Source of the DNA: Zea mays
Taxonomy: Eukaryota; Streptophyta; Magnoliopsida; Poales; Poaceae
Direction of reading: 5' to 3'
Length of the DNA: 64,000 nt
Assembly: GCF_902167145.1 (NCBI RefSeq)
Contig: NC_050097.1
Location: 229,977,034 to 230,041,033, forward strand
Shown here: in pieces, positions 12,515 through 24,478 of the stretch
Numbering within the stretch: the stretch's first letter is position 1
Layout: every line of letters starts with the position of its first letter
Program-made: the position numbers and the translations under genes
The notes under the pieces: model-generated
Told to the model about the DNA's origin: nothing
What the model saw: only the letters and a program-made list of their open reading frames with translations
The model's database searches: none

Positions 12515-13287
12515 GATGGTGTGTTAACATATCCTCCATCGACAAGATAATATTTCCCTCGGGAACATGGAATCCTGCAAGTAGTACAGACCTTAGAACC
12601 CTAGCATCTGTAGCTAACCCCTCCCAACCAGATGATATAAAAGTGAAGTTCAAGTCAAAATCACAAACCAACATTACATTTTGACTTAGTGTGCCTTTTC
12701 GATTCCTATAGGGGGCTTGCTTTTCTGCCGAAATGGTAATTGGAACATGTGTTCCATCAATAGCTCCAATGCAATTTTGGAAGTAAGGAAAGAACCGTTC
12801 ATCCGTGCTAATCTTCCAATGAACTGAAATTCCAGTGGCGGGCTTCACAAATCTATACATGAGAGTGGGATTACATGGAAAACTGATTGGATGTGTCGAT
12901 GGATAGTTTCACCGCTATGTTTGAATTCATGTTGTAAATACTCATAACTAGCATTATAGGACAACATGAAAAGGAACATTCCTAGTTTTTCTTCCATGGT
13001 AACACCCCTTGTGTCATGTAGGATGTGTTCTTCTCTAAGAAATGTTACTATATCTTTGAATATACGAGGCTCCATACGGAATGCGACAAGACATTTCTTC
13101 CCATGCCCTTCAAGAATCTCTTTAAGTCTCTCCTTGCCAGGTAGAATAGAAGCATGCCTTGCTCTTTTCTCTCTCTCCCTCCATTAGTAATTAGATAAAG
13201 AGCAGGGAAAAGAAAGAGCATTAACTCCTCGTCCTCCTCTTCTCTTCTATTCCTAGTTCGCTTATCCATTTTTCTTATCCTTGGCAC
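12515..13287 (-). pseudogene. PIF/Harbinger transposase (DDE_Tnp_4 type), frameshifted and truncated
   Basis: Three overlapping minus-strand frames together give a Harbinger nuclease. The N-terminal part is at 13287-13048. A helical region with MEPRIFKDIVTFLREE is at about 13075-12866. The catalytic start with IGAIDGTHVPI (first Asp) is at about 12762-12730, followed by the RNRKGTLSQNVM block. The frames change near 13075, near 12865 and again near 12560, where the second catalytic Asp region continues in a different frame. At 12515 the coding runs into the Huck LTR. The enzyme would cut and paste the element at TTA sites. This copy cannot make an intact protein. Confidence 0.85.
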
Positions 13288-14906
13288 AATTCAATCTGAT
13301 ATCATAGCATACAAAAAAAGAAATGGGCTAATAAATTTCAGAATATAACAAATCAAAGGTTAAGAGCCATCGTATATGCAAAACTTAATTATTATTGCTA
13401 ACATGTATAAACAGGAGGCATCACTTACTCAGAGTTTTGCAAATAACCATTTCACAACTTAATTATTATTTGCTGACTTGTATGAGGAAATAACTGTTTC
13501 ATAAGCATGCATGCACGTGTAATTAGAGTTGACAAATAAAAAATAGAGAAAAAAGGAAAACACAGAAATAGAAAATAATTGCAGTCGGAAAAACAAACGA
13601 TAAAAAACAAGAATTTTACAGAATGGATGTTTGAAGAATAAGAATATAAGAACATGTTCGTCTATTCTAGTGAATAATAATTTGCTCATCTCCCCATTAG
13701 CAAAAACCTATATATTATTACACAATAGCTGCTAGCTAGAGCAGAAACGATGATTAAACATGCTGCTTTTTGCATGTACCATACATACACAATATGACAA
13801 TCTCCTAGGCAACGCCATACACAAATCTTAATATATAATGCCACTAAAATTTAGGAGCAAACCATACCTTAATATAGTCAATTCTTAGCAATGTAATACC
13901 ATAGTAAGTAGCGCTACTGGAGCACTAGTGCACAATATAAAATAGCAAAATAGCAAATCTGAAGCCTCTCGTATTTCAATAGCATTTTCATTATGAATAT
14001 AAAATAGAAAATAGCACTTGAAATCTCTCATCTCTCATATTTTCAGCCTTTGAGATAACAGGAAAATAGAGAGCCGAGAATTACTTGGCTCAATCTGGCC
14101 TCATAGGAAACCAACGAGGAGGCGAGGAGGCTCATGCTGGGCAAAGTGGAGAACTGAGGAGAGCTTCTGGCCAATGAGGAGGTAGGCCGAGCAGCCTGCT
14201 ACTTATCCTCACCCTGGGTCATTGCGGACGACATGAAATCAAGATCCAAACACTCTCGTCGTGAAATCAACAGGCCTCTACTTATCCTCTCGGTCTCACC
14301 CTCTCTTCCCTCTGTCCCTCTCTTTTACGACCAGGAGGAAGAGAAGCTTAAGAAGCTAGCCAAGATCTAAGCGGAGGTGAGGCGGAACTAGGAAGAAAGG
14401 ATGGGAGAAAGGTAAACACACGATCTAGATGAATTAGAAACACGACGACGCGTGAGAATTAATAGTGGGATCTGGAAGAATGAAGATGCTTACCTAAATC
14501 TGTCGAAGACCTGTGGATATGGCACACACACTCGTCTGGATCGAGGATGACGACGTGGATATGGCCAACAGCGAACCTTGGAGAAACACCACTCGTATGG
14601 GAAGATGTGGGGTCGGCAGAGTTCGATGGGAAGGGCACAATGCGCTGACGCCAGGCGACACTGATGTGAGCGCGGTGGCGGCGCTCGCACGCGAGGAGGA
14701 CGACGAGGTGTCTTCCACGCCTCGGGTGGGGATTTTTCTGTCCCCCGGGTATTAGCATGTATCGGCCCAACATCCACGTCCAGACCAGATTCGCCAAAGT
14801 CATATTTAGGTCGCACGGGGAACGTGATCCTATTGTGGGCCTAGTTACACGTGAGGCGTGTATTGGGCCTCAATCCATGCCCTTACCTGAGTTGCCAAAT
14901 GAGGCC
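13288..14906 (-). other. Upstream region of the PIF element; possible 5' UTR, no gene
   Basis: Most of this 1.6-kb stretch is AT-rich and noncoding. A GC-rich patch at 14460-14760 carries short open frames on both strands with no recognisable domain. On the minus strand it contains an acceptor-like CATATCCACAG and a donor-like TTTAGGTAAGC, which could be a 5' UTR exon and intron of the transposase transcript. That is a guess from position. Confidence 0.4.
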
Positions 14907-15816
14907 TTAGGTGTCTCTCGCTTGGTTTACAAAACACTTGAGAAGTTTAGAATGAGAATAAGAAAGCACGATTAAAAGCCAAGCAACAAGAGCAATAAGA
15001 AAAGACACAAAATTACACTCTATCAAGTCATTAATCACTAATAATCAGTAGTCACAATTATGGAACTTAGAGAGATTTGGAAGCTTGAATGTGTCTTTGG
15101 TTGAAGTGCATGCTCTTGTATTGAATGAGAGTGAATGAGAGGCTTGTATATTGTGAATGGAGGTGGTTGAGGTTGTATTTATAGCCACAACCACTTCCTA
15201 GCCGTTGCTCCAATTCTGCCGATCGAGGACAGTCCGCGCCCCTGGCCTAGACGGTCCGCCCCTGCACATCAACGACTGAAATCGCAATGGTCAGCAGTAA
15301 CAGCTATATCAACGACTATAGTGCATTTAATGTGTCGTCAGATGTCAGATAAAGCAATCACGGACAGTCCGCCCGTGCACCTCGGACGGTTCGCGAGGAC
15401 ACTAAAAATACATTTTACCGAACCTGTCACCTTCTGGTTTTTTTGGTTTTCAACGGTCGGACGGTCCGCGCCTGAGGCCGAACGGTCCGCGCTTGATCTC
15501 GGACGGTGCTAACTTCTCCTTCGGACAGTCTGTAGTGTTAACTCTATTTTTGCAGTGTTCTTGTCCGAGGCTCACCCTGGCGTCGCGGACGGTCAGCCGC
15601 AAAGGCCCGGGCGGTCCGTGCATAGGTGTTTTTCCAAAAAGCTTCTCTTGTCTGGAATAATCTACAGTATTCCGGACAATCAACTTATCATAGTTGTAGA
15701 TGAACTTATGCACCTGAGAAATGACTAACTAGGCAAACTGGTTAGTCCATAAGGTTTGTGATGGTCGTCAAACACCAAAATCGATTATAGAAAATGTTGA
15801 GGTCATTTCCCTTTCA
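14907..15816 (-). mobile_element. 3' LTR of the old Copia element, interrupted by the PIF element
   Basis: It matches 31645-32544 of the 5' LTR from TTAGGTGTCTCTCGC to ATTTCCCTTTCA. About 430 bp of the LTR (the equivalent of 31218-31647) should lie beyond the PIF element, outside the window. A minus-strand TATAAATA lies at about 15175-15183. The LTR holds several GGACGGTCC-type palindromes (15360-15620). Confidence 0.85.
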
Positions 15817-16560
15817 ATCTCCCCTTTTTGGTGATTGATGCCAACACAAATCAAAGCAAATACAAAGTGTAGAAATGTAACTAGTTTGCATTTTGACAGA
15901 TGTGTATAAGTTACTTTGAAATGAAAGCATTTCTAAGCATATATGTTTGATTTGATATATATAACATTTCGAACCACATTTGCACCACTTAGCTAGTTTT
16001 TGCAAATCTTTTGAAATTATTTTGCAATTATCCAATGGTATAAGAATATGATTTCAAAAAACATTTTCAAGTTTTTGAAAATTCTCCCCTGTTTTAAATG
16101 CTTTTCCTTTGGCAAAATAAAAGCTCCCCTTAAAGAAATTCTCCCCTTAGCTGTCAAGAGGGTTTTTACAAATTATTTGAAATTGGAAAAAAGTTTTTAG
16201 AAAACAGGGTGGTGGTGCGGTCCTTTTGCTTTGGGCCTATTACTCTCTTCCCCTTTGGCATCAAGCGCCAAAAACGAAGATAACTAGAGGCCTTGAATTT
16301 CTCCCCCTTTGGAAAAAAGGATATGAATGAAAGTTCATGAGTAGGGCAAAGGATAAATGATACCAACAACGTTGTAGTGGAAGCCTTGCCTTTGCCGATT
16401 TCTCCATTTCTCTTTCAATCTAAGACTAAGCATAGAGATATTCATGGAAGCACATTAGTCTTAGACTTGGCATAAGAAGAATTAGAAATATACATTTGTA
16501 CCAAATGAAAGAGACATGATCAAAGGTATATACATGAGCAATGTGTGCAAAGTTTCAATC
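15817..16560 (-). other. 3' untranslated region of the old Copia element with repeated polypurine tracts
   Basis: Tracts reading CTCCCC on the plus strand (AGGGGAG on the element strand) recur near 15820, 16083, 16124, 16140 and 16296. Multiple polypurine tracts before the 3' LTR are a known Sirevirus feature. No coding is seen. Confidence 0.65.
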
Positions 16561-16800
16561 AAAGTTTCGAGAATCGTGGATATTGAGTTCATTCCTAAGC
16601 TTGCTAAAAGTCTTTTCATCAAGGGGCTTGGTGAAGATATCAGCTAATTGGTTGTGGGTGCTAACATAAGCAATTTTGATATCCCCCTTTTGTTGGTGAT
16701 CTCTCAAAAAATGATACCGAATGTCTATGTCTTAGTGCGACTGTGTTCAATGGGATTATCCGCCATGCGAATTACACTCTCATTATCACATAGGAGAGGG
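16561..16800 (-). pseudogene. pol: C-terminal end of old Copia pol (RNase H end)
   Basis: This matches the last 80 or so codons of the Opie-like pol (18822-19060), including the equivalents of its [10 protein letters not shown] region and the stop-proximal part. It is separated from the rest of RNase H (25733-25887) by the Opie-like insertion at 16800. The frame is disrupted, for example near 16725-16740. Confidence 0.8.
16796..16800. repeat. Target site duplication GAGGG (left copy)
   Basis: GAGGG at 16796-16800 is repeated at 25728-25732, directly flanking the Opie-like element. The host reading CACATAGGA then GAGGG then ACTTTGCTC is continuous across it. Confidence 0.95.
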
Positions 16801-18032
16801 TGAGAGCACCTAGAGGGGGGGGGGGTGAATAGGTGATCCTGCGAAACTTAAACTTATAGCCACAAAAACTTATTAAGTGTTAGCACAATAATCGCCAAGT
16901 GGCTAGAGAGGAGTCTCAACAAAACACAATACCACAAGAGATCAATCACAGAGATGACACAGTGGTTTATCCCGTGGTTCGGCCAAGACCAACGCTTGCC
17001 TACTCCACGTTGTGGCGTCCCAACGGACGAGGGTTGCAATCAACCCCTCTCAAGCGGTCCAAAGACCAACTTGAATACCACGGTGTTTTGCTTTGCCTTT
17101 CAATATCCCGTTTGCGAGGAATCTCCACAACTTGGAGCCTCTCGCCCTTACACTTGAGATTCACAAAGAAATACGGAGTAAGGGAGGAACTAGCAACGCA
17201 CACAAGACTCAAAATCAGAGCAACAGCACGCACACAAGTCGCAACAAGAGCTCGCAACACAACTCAATGAGTTCACAACTCAACAAGAGCTCTAGATGCT
17301 ATCACAATGAACCAAATGCGCGGAATCGATGTCTTGGTGCTTAGGAATGTTGTAGGAATGCTTGGTTTTCTCCTCCATGCGCCTAGGGGTCCCTTTTATA
17401 GCCCCAAGGCAGCTAGGAGCCGTTGAGAGCAATCTGGGAAGGCAATTCTTGCCTTCTGTCGTTTGGCGCACCGGACAGTCCGGTGCACACCGGACACTGT
17501 CCGGTGCCAGATTTCTTTCCTTAAATGGCGAAGCCGACCGTTGGCAGACTTGGAGCCGTTGGCGCACCGGACATGTCCGGTGCACACCGGACAGTCCGGT
17601 GCCCCCTTCTAGCCGTTGGCTCGGCCACGTGTCCCGCGCAGATCGCGCGGCCGACCGTTGGCCCGGCCGACCGTTGGCTCACCGGACAGTCCGGTGAATT
17701 ATAGCCATACGTCGCCAGTAAATTCCCGAGAGCGGCCAGTTCGCCCGAGTCAGTCTGGCGCACCGGACACTGTCCGGTGCACCACCGGACAGTCCGGTGC
17801 TCCCAGACTCAGCAGAGTCTTGGCTGCTCGAGCCAAGACACTTCCAATTGGATTTTTCCTGTTTCCAGTACTTAGACACAATACATTAGTCTCTAAAACA
17901 ATGTACTAAGTCTGAGAAACATACCTTTATCCTTGGTTTATTCTTTGTCCACCATTTTACATTTAAGCACTTGTGTTAGACACTAAATCACCAAAATACT
18001 TAGAAATGGCCCAAAGGCACATTTCCCTTTCA
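16801..18032 (-). mobile_element. 3' LTR of the Opie-like element (1,232 bp)
   Basis: Nearly identical to 24479-25727. It carries clustered CCGGACAGTCCGG-type palindromes (17469-17485, 17570-17600, 17685-17697, 17762-17800) just upstream of the minus-strand TATAAAA (17394-17400). Confidence 0.95.
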
Positions 18033-18821
18033 ATCTCCCCCTTTTTGGTGATTTATGCCAACACAATATAAAGCTAGTAGAACAAGTATAAAATCAATTC
18101 AACTAAGAACTCAAAGTTGTTTTGAATCAAATTTGACATATATGGATCACTCTATGCCACCACTTGGTTTGTTTTTGCAAATCAAACTCAAATTCCTCTC
18201 TCTAAGTCAAATCCACTTGTAGAGACATAATGAGAGGTTTTCCAAAGAAATTTGATCAAGGATTTCAAAAACTCCCCCTTTTTCCCATAATCAACACTTC
18301 TCCCCACAAGAGGCCAACTTTTGACATAAGAGACAACAAAAGAGTTTTGACAAACCAAAAGCTCTAATCTACTATTTTCAAAATTTCTCAAGTGGTAGCT
18401 GATCCATCTATTGCTTTGGCCTTTATTTTCTCCCCCTTTGGCATCAAGCACCAAAACGGGATCAATCTTGGCCCTTGAACCCCATTGCCTCACCAAAATC
18501 TTCAATAAGAATACAAAGACAATAAGAGTACATAAGATGAACTTGGAATAAGTTACCCTCTCATAGGAGTGCAGTGGAAGTCTTTCATGGTCCAAGTCCA
18601 CCTTTTCCCTTTCAAGCCTCCTTTGAGACTAAAACAAGCAAACTCAAGCACATGGTTAGTCTCAAATGGTCAAGTTGTAACACATCTCCCCCTAAACATG
18701 TGCATCACTTTGCAACGGACTTGTGAGGTCCAGGGAGTGTTTGTACAACTTGATCACCATTACTAAGCAACGAAATGCATAAGGAACATGATCAAAAGCA
18801 TAAGCACATGTATGCTATAAA
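18033..18821 (-). other. Opie 3' untranslated region with multiple polypurine tracts
   Basis: CTCCCCC-type tracts on the plus strand occur at about 18035, 18271, 18298, 18429 and 18685; the first touches the LTR and is the likely plus-strand primer. No env-like ORF is present in this 0.8-kb stretch. A short open frame (18188-18601, minus) has no recognisable domain. Confidence 0.7.
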
Positions 18822-21800
18822 TCAATCCAAGTTCCACGAATCTAAGACATTTAGCTCACTACGCAACCTGCAAAAGGTCTTCTCATCTAGAGGCTTGGTA
18901 AAGATATCGGCTAGCTGGTTCTCGGAGCTGACATGGAACACTTCGATATCCCCCTTTTGCTGGTGGTCTCTCAAAAAGTGATGCCGGATGTCAATGTGCT
19001 TTGTGCGGCTGTGTTCAACAGGATTTTCCGCCATGCGGATAGCACTCTCATTGTCACATAGGAGTGGGACTTTGCTCAGATTGTAGCCAAAGTCCCGGAG
19101 GGTTTGCCTCATCCAAAGTAATTGCGCGCAACACTGTCCTGCGGCAACATACTCGGCCTCAGCGGTGGATAGGGCAACAGAGGTTTGTTTCTTAGAGTTC
19201 CACGACACCAGGGACCTTCCTAAGAATTGGCACGTCCCTGATGTACTCTTCCTATCGACCTTACATCCAGCATAGTCGGAATCTGAGTATCCAACCAAGT
19301 CAAAGGTAGACCCCTTTGGATACCAGAGCCCGAAGCAAGGCGTAGCAACCAAATATCTAAGAATTCGCTTCACCGCCACTAAGTGACACTCCTTAGGATC
19401 GGATTGAAATCTAGCACACATGCATACGCTAAGCATAACATCCGGTCTACTAGCACATAAATAAAGTAAAGACCCTATCATTGACCGGTATGCTTTTTGA
19501 TCAACGGACTTACCTCCTTTGTTGAGGTCGGTGTGTCCGTCGGTCCCCATCGGAGTCTTTGCGGGCTTGGCATCCTTCATCCCAAACCACTTCAGCAAGT
19601 CTTGCGTGTACTTTGTTTGAGAGATGAAGGTGCCGTCCTTGAGTTGCTTCACTTGAAACCCAAGGAAGTAGTTCAACTCGCCCATCATCGACATCTCGAA
19701 TTTCTGCGTCATCACCCTGCTAAATTCTTCACAAGACTTTTTATTAGTAGAACCAAATATTATGTCATCGACATAAATTTGGCACACAAAAAGATCACCA
19801 TCGCAAGTCTTAGTGAAAAGAGTTGGATCGGCTTTCCCAACCTTGAAAGCATTAGCCATTAAAAAGTCTCTAAGGCATTCATACCATGCTCTTGGGGCTT
19901 GCTTAAGTCCATAGAGCGCCTTAGAGAGCTTACACACGTGGTTGGGGTACCGTTCATCCTCGAAGCCAGGGGGTTGCTCTACGTACACCTCCTCCTTGAT
20001 CGGCCCATTGAGGAAAGCGCTCTTCACATCCATTTGGTACAACCTGAAAGAATGGTGAGCGGCATATGCTAGCAAGATACGAATGGACTCTAGCCTAGCC
20101 ACAGGAGCAAAAGTCTCCTCAAAGTCCAAACCTGCGACTTGGGCATAACCTTTTGCCACAAGTCGAGCCTTGTTCCTCGTCACCATTCCGTGCTCATCTT
20201 GTTTGTTGCGAAACACCCACTTGGTTCCCACAACATTTTGCTTAGAACGAGGCACCAGTGTCCAAACTTCATTCCTTTTGAAGTTGTTGAGCTCCTCCTG
20301 CATGGCCAATACCCAATCCGGATCTAGCAAGGCCTCCTCTACCCTGAAAGGCTCAATAGAAGAGACAAAGGAGTAATGCTCACAAAAATTAACTAATCGA
20401 GATCGAGTAGTTACTCCCTTGCTAATGTCACCCAAAATTTGGTCGACGGGATGATCCCTTTGAATCACCGTTCGAACTTGGGTTGGAGGTGCCATTTGCG
20501 CTTCTTCCTCCATCACTTGATCATCTTGTGCTCCCCCTTGATCAAGCGCCTCCACTTGAGGTACCTGTTCGTCATCTTGGGTTGGGGGATGCACCATAGT
20601 TGAGGAAGAAGGTTGATCTTGCTCCAATTGTTCCTGTGGTCGCACATCGCCAATCGCCATGGTGCGTATTGCGGCCGTTGGAATGTCTTCTTCATCTACA
20701 TCATCAAGATCAACAACTTGCTCTCTTGGAGAGCCATTAGTCTCATCAAATACAACGTCGCTAGAGACTTCAACCAAACACGATGATTTGTTGAAGACCC
20801 TATACGCCTTTGTTTTTGAATCATAACCTAACAAAAATCCTTCTACCGCTTTGGGAGCAAACTTAGAATGTCTACCCTTCTTCACTAGAATGTAGCACTT
20901 GCTCCCAAATACACGAAAGTAAGATACATTGGGTTTGTTACCAGTTAGTAGCTCATACGAAGTCTTCTTGAGGAGGCGATGAAGGTAGACCCTGTTGATG
21001 GCGTGGCAAGCCGTGTTCACGGCTTCCGACCAAAAATGCTCGGGGGTCTTGAATTCTCCAAGCATCGTCCTCGCCATATCGATTAGCGTCCTGTTCTTCC
21101 TCTCTACCACACCATTTTGCTGTGGTGTGTAGGGAGCGGAGAACTCGTGCTTGATCCCTTCCTCCTCAAGGAACTCCTCCACTTGAAGGTTCTTAAACTC
21201 GGACCCGTTGTCGCTCCTTATCTTCTTCACCTTGAGCTCAAACTCATTTTGAGCTCTCCTGAGGAAGCGCTTGAGGGTCCCTTGGGTTTCAGACTTATCC
21301 TGCAAAAAGAACACCCAAGTGAAGCGGGAAAAGTCATCAACAATAACTAAACCATACTTACTTCCTCCTATGCTTAGATAGGCGACGGGTCCGAAGAGGT
21401 CCATATGTAGCAGCTCCAGGGGCCTTGATGTGGTCATCACATTCTTGCTGTGATGTGCTCCTCCCACCTGTTTACCTGCTTGACATGCTGCACAAGGTCT
21501 ATCTTTTTCGAATTGCACGTTAGTTAAACCTATCACGTGTTCTCCCTTTAGAAGCTTGTGAAGGTTCTTCATTCCCACATGTGCTAAGCAGCGATGCCAC
21601 AGCCAGCCCATGCTAGTCTTAGCAATTAAGCATGCATCTAGACCGGCCTCTTCTTTTGCAAAATCAACTAAATAAAGTTTGCCGTCTAATACACCCTTAA
21701 AAGCTAGTGAACCGTCACTTCTTCTAAAGACAGACACATCTACATTTGTAAAAAGACAATTATATCCCATTTTGCATAGTTGACTAACAGATAGCAAATT

Positions 21801-22061
21801 GTAACCAAGAGACTCAACTAAAAACACATTGGAGATAGAGTGCTCATTAGAAATTGCAATTTTACCTAACCCTTTTACCTTGCCTTGATTCCCATCACCG
21901 AATACAATTGAATCTTGGGAATCTTTATTCTTGACGTAGGAGTTGAACATCTTCTTCTCCCCCGTCATATGGTTTGTGCATCCGCTGTCGATAATCCAGC
22001 TTGAACCCCCGGATGCATAAACCTGCAAGGCAAATTTAGGCTTGGGTCTTAGGTACCCAAC
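18822..22061 (-). CDS. pol: Opie-like pol polyprotein (protease, integrase, RT, RNase H), intact frame
   Basis: About 1,070 residues are open on the minus strand, ending at 18822. Aspartic protease is at the start ([13 protein letters not shown], catalytic DSG at about 21990). The GAG-pre-integrase finger lies at about 21600-21480 (H and CAAC ligands). The integrase core shows [17 protein letters not shown] and the glutamate in [10 protein letters not shown]. Copia reverse transcriptase spans about 20200-19500 with DVKSAFLNG and [10 protein letters not shown]. RNase H near 19300-18950 has YSDSDYAGC and [10 protein letters not shown]. All catalytic acidic residues I looked for are present. The frame is +1 relative to gag and opens at 22061, overlapping the gag end by 26 nt. 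There is no in-frame ATG near the start, so expression probably depends on frameshifting or splicing. It could act in trans for related copies. Confidence 0.93.
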   Translation of the reverse strand, partial: VGYLRPKPKFALQVYASGGSSWIIDSGCTNHMTGEKKMFNSYVKNKDSQDSIVFGDGNQGKVKGLGKIAISNEHSISNVFLVESLGYNLLSVSQLCKMGYNCLFTNVDVSVFRRSDGSLAFKGVLDGKLYLVDFAKEEAGLDACLIAKTSMGWLWHRCLAHVGMKNLHKLLKGEHVIGLTNVQFEKDRPCAACQAGKQVGGAHHSKNVMTTSRPLELLHMDLFGPVAYLSIGGSKYGLVIVDDFSRFTWVFFLQDKSETQGTLKRFLRRAQNEFELKVKKIRSDNGSEFKNLQVEEFLEEEGIKHEFSAPYTPQQNGVVERKNRTLIDMARTMLGEFKTPEHFWSEAVNTACHAINRVYLHRLLKKTSYELLTGNKPNVSYFRVFGSKCYILVKKGRHSKFAPKAVEGFLLGYDSKTKAYRVFNKSSCLVEVSSDVVFDETNGSPREQVVDLDDVDEEDIPTAAIRTMAIGDVRPQEQLEQDQPSSSTMVHPPTQDDEQVPQVEALDQGGAQDDQVMEEEAQMAPPTQVRTVIQRDHPVDQILGDISKGVTTRSRLVNFCEHYSFVSSIEPFRVEEALLDPDWVLAMQEELNNFKRNEVWTLVPRSKQNVVGTKWVFRNKQDEHGMVTRNKARLVAKGYAQVAGLDFEETFAPVARLESIRILLAYAAHHSFRLYQMDVKSAFLNGPIKEEVYVEQPPGFEDERYPNHVCKLSKALYGLKQAPRAWYECLRDFLMANAFKVGKADPTLFTKTCDGDLFVCQIYVDDIIFGSTNKKSCEEFSRVMTQKFEMSMMGELNYFLGFQVKQLKDGTFISQTKYTQDLLKWFGMKDAKPAKTPMGTDGHTDLNKGGKSVDQKAYRSMIGSLLYLCASRPDVMLSVCMCARFQSDPKECHLVAVKRILRYLVATPCFGLWYPKGSTFDLVGYSDSDYAGCKVDRKSTSGTCQFLGRSLVSWNSKKQTSVALSTAEAEYVAAGQCCAQLLWMRQTLRDFGYNLSKVPLLCDNESAIRMAENPVEHSRTKHIDIRHHFLRDHQQKGDIEVFHVSSENQLADIFTKPLDEKTFCRLRSELNVLDSWNLD

Positions 22062-24429
22062 TCATGTTGGGTCCTACAAGGTTAGTGCAAATATCCTTAG
22101 GGACCCAAATGCAAGTTTTGTCTCCCTTGCATTTTGCCCCTAATTTCCTAGCAACTATCTTCCTATCCTTTCTACAAATAGCAAAGGAAGCATTTAAAGC
22201 ATGATATATTGTAGAGGGTTCATTAACTTTCCTAGGAACATTAACAACATTTCTCCTAGGCATATTATGAACAACATTTCTCCTACCAACATTTCTATCA
22301 TGCACATAAGAAGAACTAGAAGCAAACATGTCATGAGAATCAAAAGCATCATATGCGTTACATCTCCTATAAGCATTTCTAGATTGTCTCCTATCATGGT
22401 ACATAAAGGCATGGTTCTTTTGCACATTACTAGCCATAGGGGCCTTCCCTTTCTCCTTGGCGGAGATGGGAGCCTTATGGCTTGTCAAGTTCTTGGCTTC
22501 CTTCTTGTAGCCAAGTCCATCCTTAATTGAGGGGTGTCTACCAATTGTGTAGGCATCCCTTGCAAATTTTAGCTTATCAAAATTACTCTTGCTAGTCTTA
22601 AGTTGAGCATTAAGACTAGCTAATTCATCATTAAGTTTGGAAATTGAAACTAGGTGTTCACTACAAGCATCAATGTCAAAATCTTTACACCTATTGCAAG
22701 TTTCAACAATTTATACACAAGATGTTGATTTACTAGCTATTTCTAACTTAGCATTCAAATCATCATTAACACTTTTTAATTTAGAGATGGATTCATGACA
22801 AGTAGATAATTCACTAGAGAGCATTTCATTCCTTTTAATTTCTAGAGCAAGAGAATTTTGTGCACTAACAAATTTATCGTGCTCCTCATATAAAAGATCC
22901 TCTTGTTTTTCTAGTAATCTATTCTTGTCATTCAAAGCATCAATCAACTCATTAATCTTATTAATTTTAGATCTATCTAATCCCTTGAATAAGCATGAGT
23001 AATCTATCTCATCATCATCACTAGACTCATCCTCACTTGAAGAAGCATAAGTACTAGTATCATGAGTGCTTACTTTCTTCTCCCTTGCCATGAGGCAAGT
23101 GTGACGCTCGTTGGGGAAGAGGGATGACTTGTTGAAGGCGGTGGCGGCGAGTCCTTCATTGTCGGAGTCGGAGGAGGAGCAATCCGAATCCCACTCCTTT
23201 CCGATATGTGCCTCGCCCTTGGCCTTCTTGTAATGCTTCTTCTTCTCCCTTTTGTTCCCCTTTTCCTGGTCACTTTCATTATCGGGACAGTTAGCAATGA
23301 AATGACCAATCTTACCACATTTGAAGCACGAGCGCTTCTCCTTTGTCTTGGTCTTGCTTGGCTGTCCCTTGCGACCTTTAAGTGCCGTCTTGAAGCGCTT
23401 AATGATGAGGGCCATCTCCTCATTATTTAGCCCGGCCGCCTCAACTTGCGCCACCTTGCTCGGTAGCGCCTCCTTGCTCCTCGTTGCCTTGAGAGCAATG
23501 GGTTGAGGCTCATGAATAGGACCGTTCAACGCGTCGTCCACATATCTTGCCTCCTTGATCATCATTCGCCCGCTTACGAACTTCCCAAGAACTTCTTCGG
23601 GCGACATCTTGGTGTACCTAGGATTTTCACGAATATTGTTCACCAAATGAGGATCAAGAACGGTAAAGGACCTTAGCATTAGGCGGACGACATCGTGATC
23701 CGTCCATCGCGTGCTTCCGTAGCTCCTTATTTTGTTGATAAGAGTCTTGAGCCGGTTGTATGTTTGAGTTGGCTCCTCGCCCCTTATCATTGCGAACCGT
23801 CCAAGCTCGCCCTCCACCAACTCCATCTTGGTGAGCAAGGTGACATCATTCCCCTCATGAGAGATCTTGAGGGTGTCCCAGATCTGCTTGGTATTGTCCA
23901 AGCCGCTCACCTTATGGTACTCGTCCCTGCACAAAGAGGCTAGCAACACAGTAGTAGCTTGTGCATTTTTATGAATCTGTTCATTAATAAACATGGGACT
24001 ATCCGTACTATCAAAGTGCATTCCACTTTCTACAATCTCCCATATGCTAGGATGGAGAGAGAACAAGTGACTACGCATTTTGTGACTCCAAAATCCGTAG
24101 TCCTCTCCATCAAAATGAGGAGGTTTACCAAGTGGAATAGATAATAAATGAGCATTAGTACTTTGAGGAATACGAGAGTAATCAAAAGAGAAGTTCGAAT
24201 TGAACGGTTTCTTTCTCTCGTATTCGTTGTGGTCGTCGTCCTTTTGGGAGGAAGTAGACTCATCGCTGTCGTAGTAGACGATCTCCTTGATGCGTCTTGT
24301 CTTCTTCTTCTTCCCATCTTTGCGTCTGTGGCCCGAGCCCGAGTCGTTGGAATTGTCATCCCTTGGCTCGTTGACAAAGGACTCCTTCTCCTTGTCGTTG
24401 ATCACGATTCCCTTCCCTTTAGGATCCAT
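22036..24429 (-). pseudogene. gag: Opie-like gag with one premature stop
   Basis: The start is the ATG at 24429 (MDPKGKGIVINDKEK), about 50 bp inside the 5' LTR. A UBN2-type Copia gag core covers about 24100-23500 (FDGEDYGFWSHKM, then LCRDEYHKVSGL). A CCHC knuckle, CFKCGKIGHFIANC, is at about 23330-23285. A coiled-coil-like, charged C-terminus follows. A TAA at 22711-22713 stops the frame at 572 residues; beyond it the same frame stays open to the natural stop at 22036-22038. The capsid protein packages element RNA. Truncation removes the C-terminal quarter and would uncouple gag from the pol overlap. Confidence 0.88.
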
Positions 24430-24464
24430 CTCTTCGGGCGATTAGTCCCTTTGTGAAGAGAACG

Positions 24465-24476
24465 GTTCTGATACCA
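24465..24476 (-). other. Primer-binding site, initiator tRNA-Met type
   Basis: Read on the minus strand the 12 bases are TGGTATCAGAAC, two bases inside the 5' LTR end. This is the usual Copia match to the 3' end of initiator methionine tRNA. Confidence 0.88.
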
Positions 24477-24478
24477 AT

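Larger units (their letters stand above)
12515..14906 (-). mobile_element. PIF/Harbinger DNA transposon, split by Huck (left part outside window)
   Basis: The right terminus at 14906, read inward on the minus strand, is GGCCTCATTTGGCAACTCAG, resembling Tourist/PIF ends. It is followed by TTA (14907-14909), the 3-bp target duplication of this superfamily. The uninterrupted target is visible in the other LTR of the host Copia element at 31645-31647 (CAATTAGGTGTC), so the boundary is exact. The transposase (12515-13287) reads leftward and is cut by the Huck insertion at 12514. The remainder, including the left end, should lie beyond the window. Confidence 0.75.

Noticed and set aside
14459..14816. 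Frames on both strands left of the old Copia LTR
   Set aside because: No recognisable product; more likely a leader exon region of the PIF transposase.
14907..14910. Old Copia 3' LTR first read as truncated by deletion
   Set aside because: TTA at the boundary and the empty target in the sister LTR show a PIF insertion instead.
24465..24476. tRNA-like sequence
   Set aside because: It is only a 12-base primer-binding complement; I saw no full tRNA, rRNA or snRNA gene in the window.
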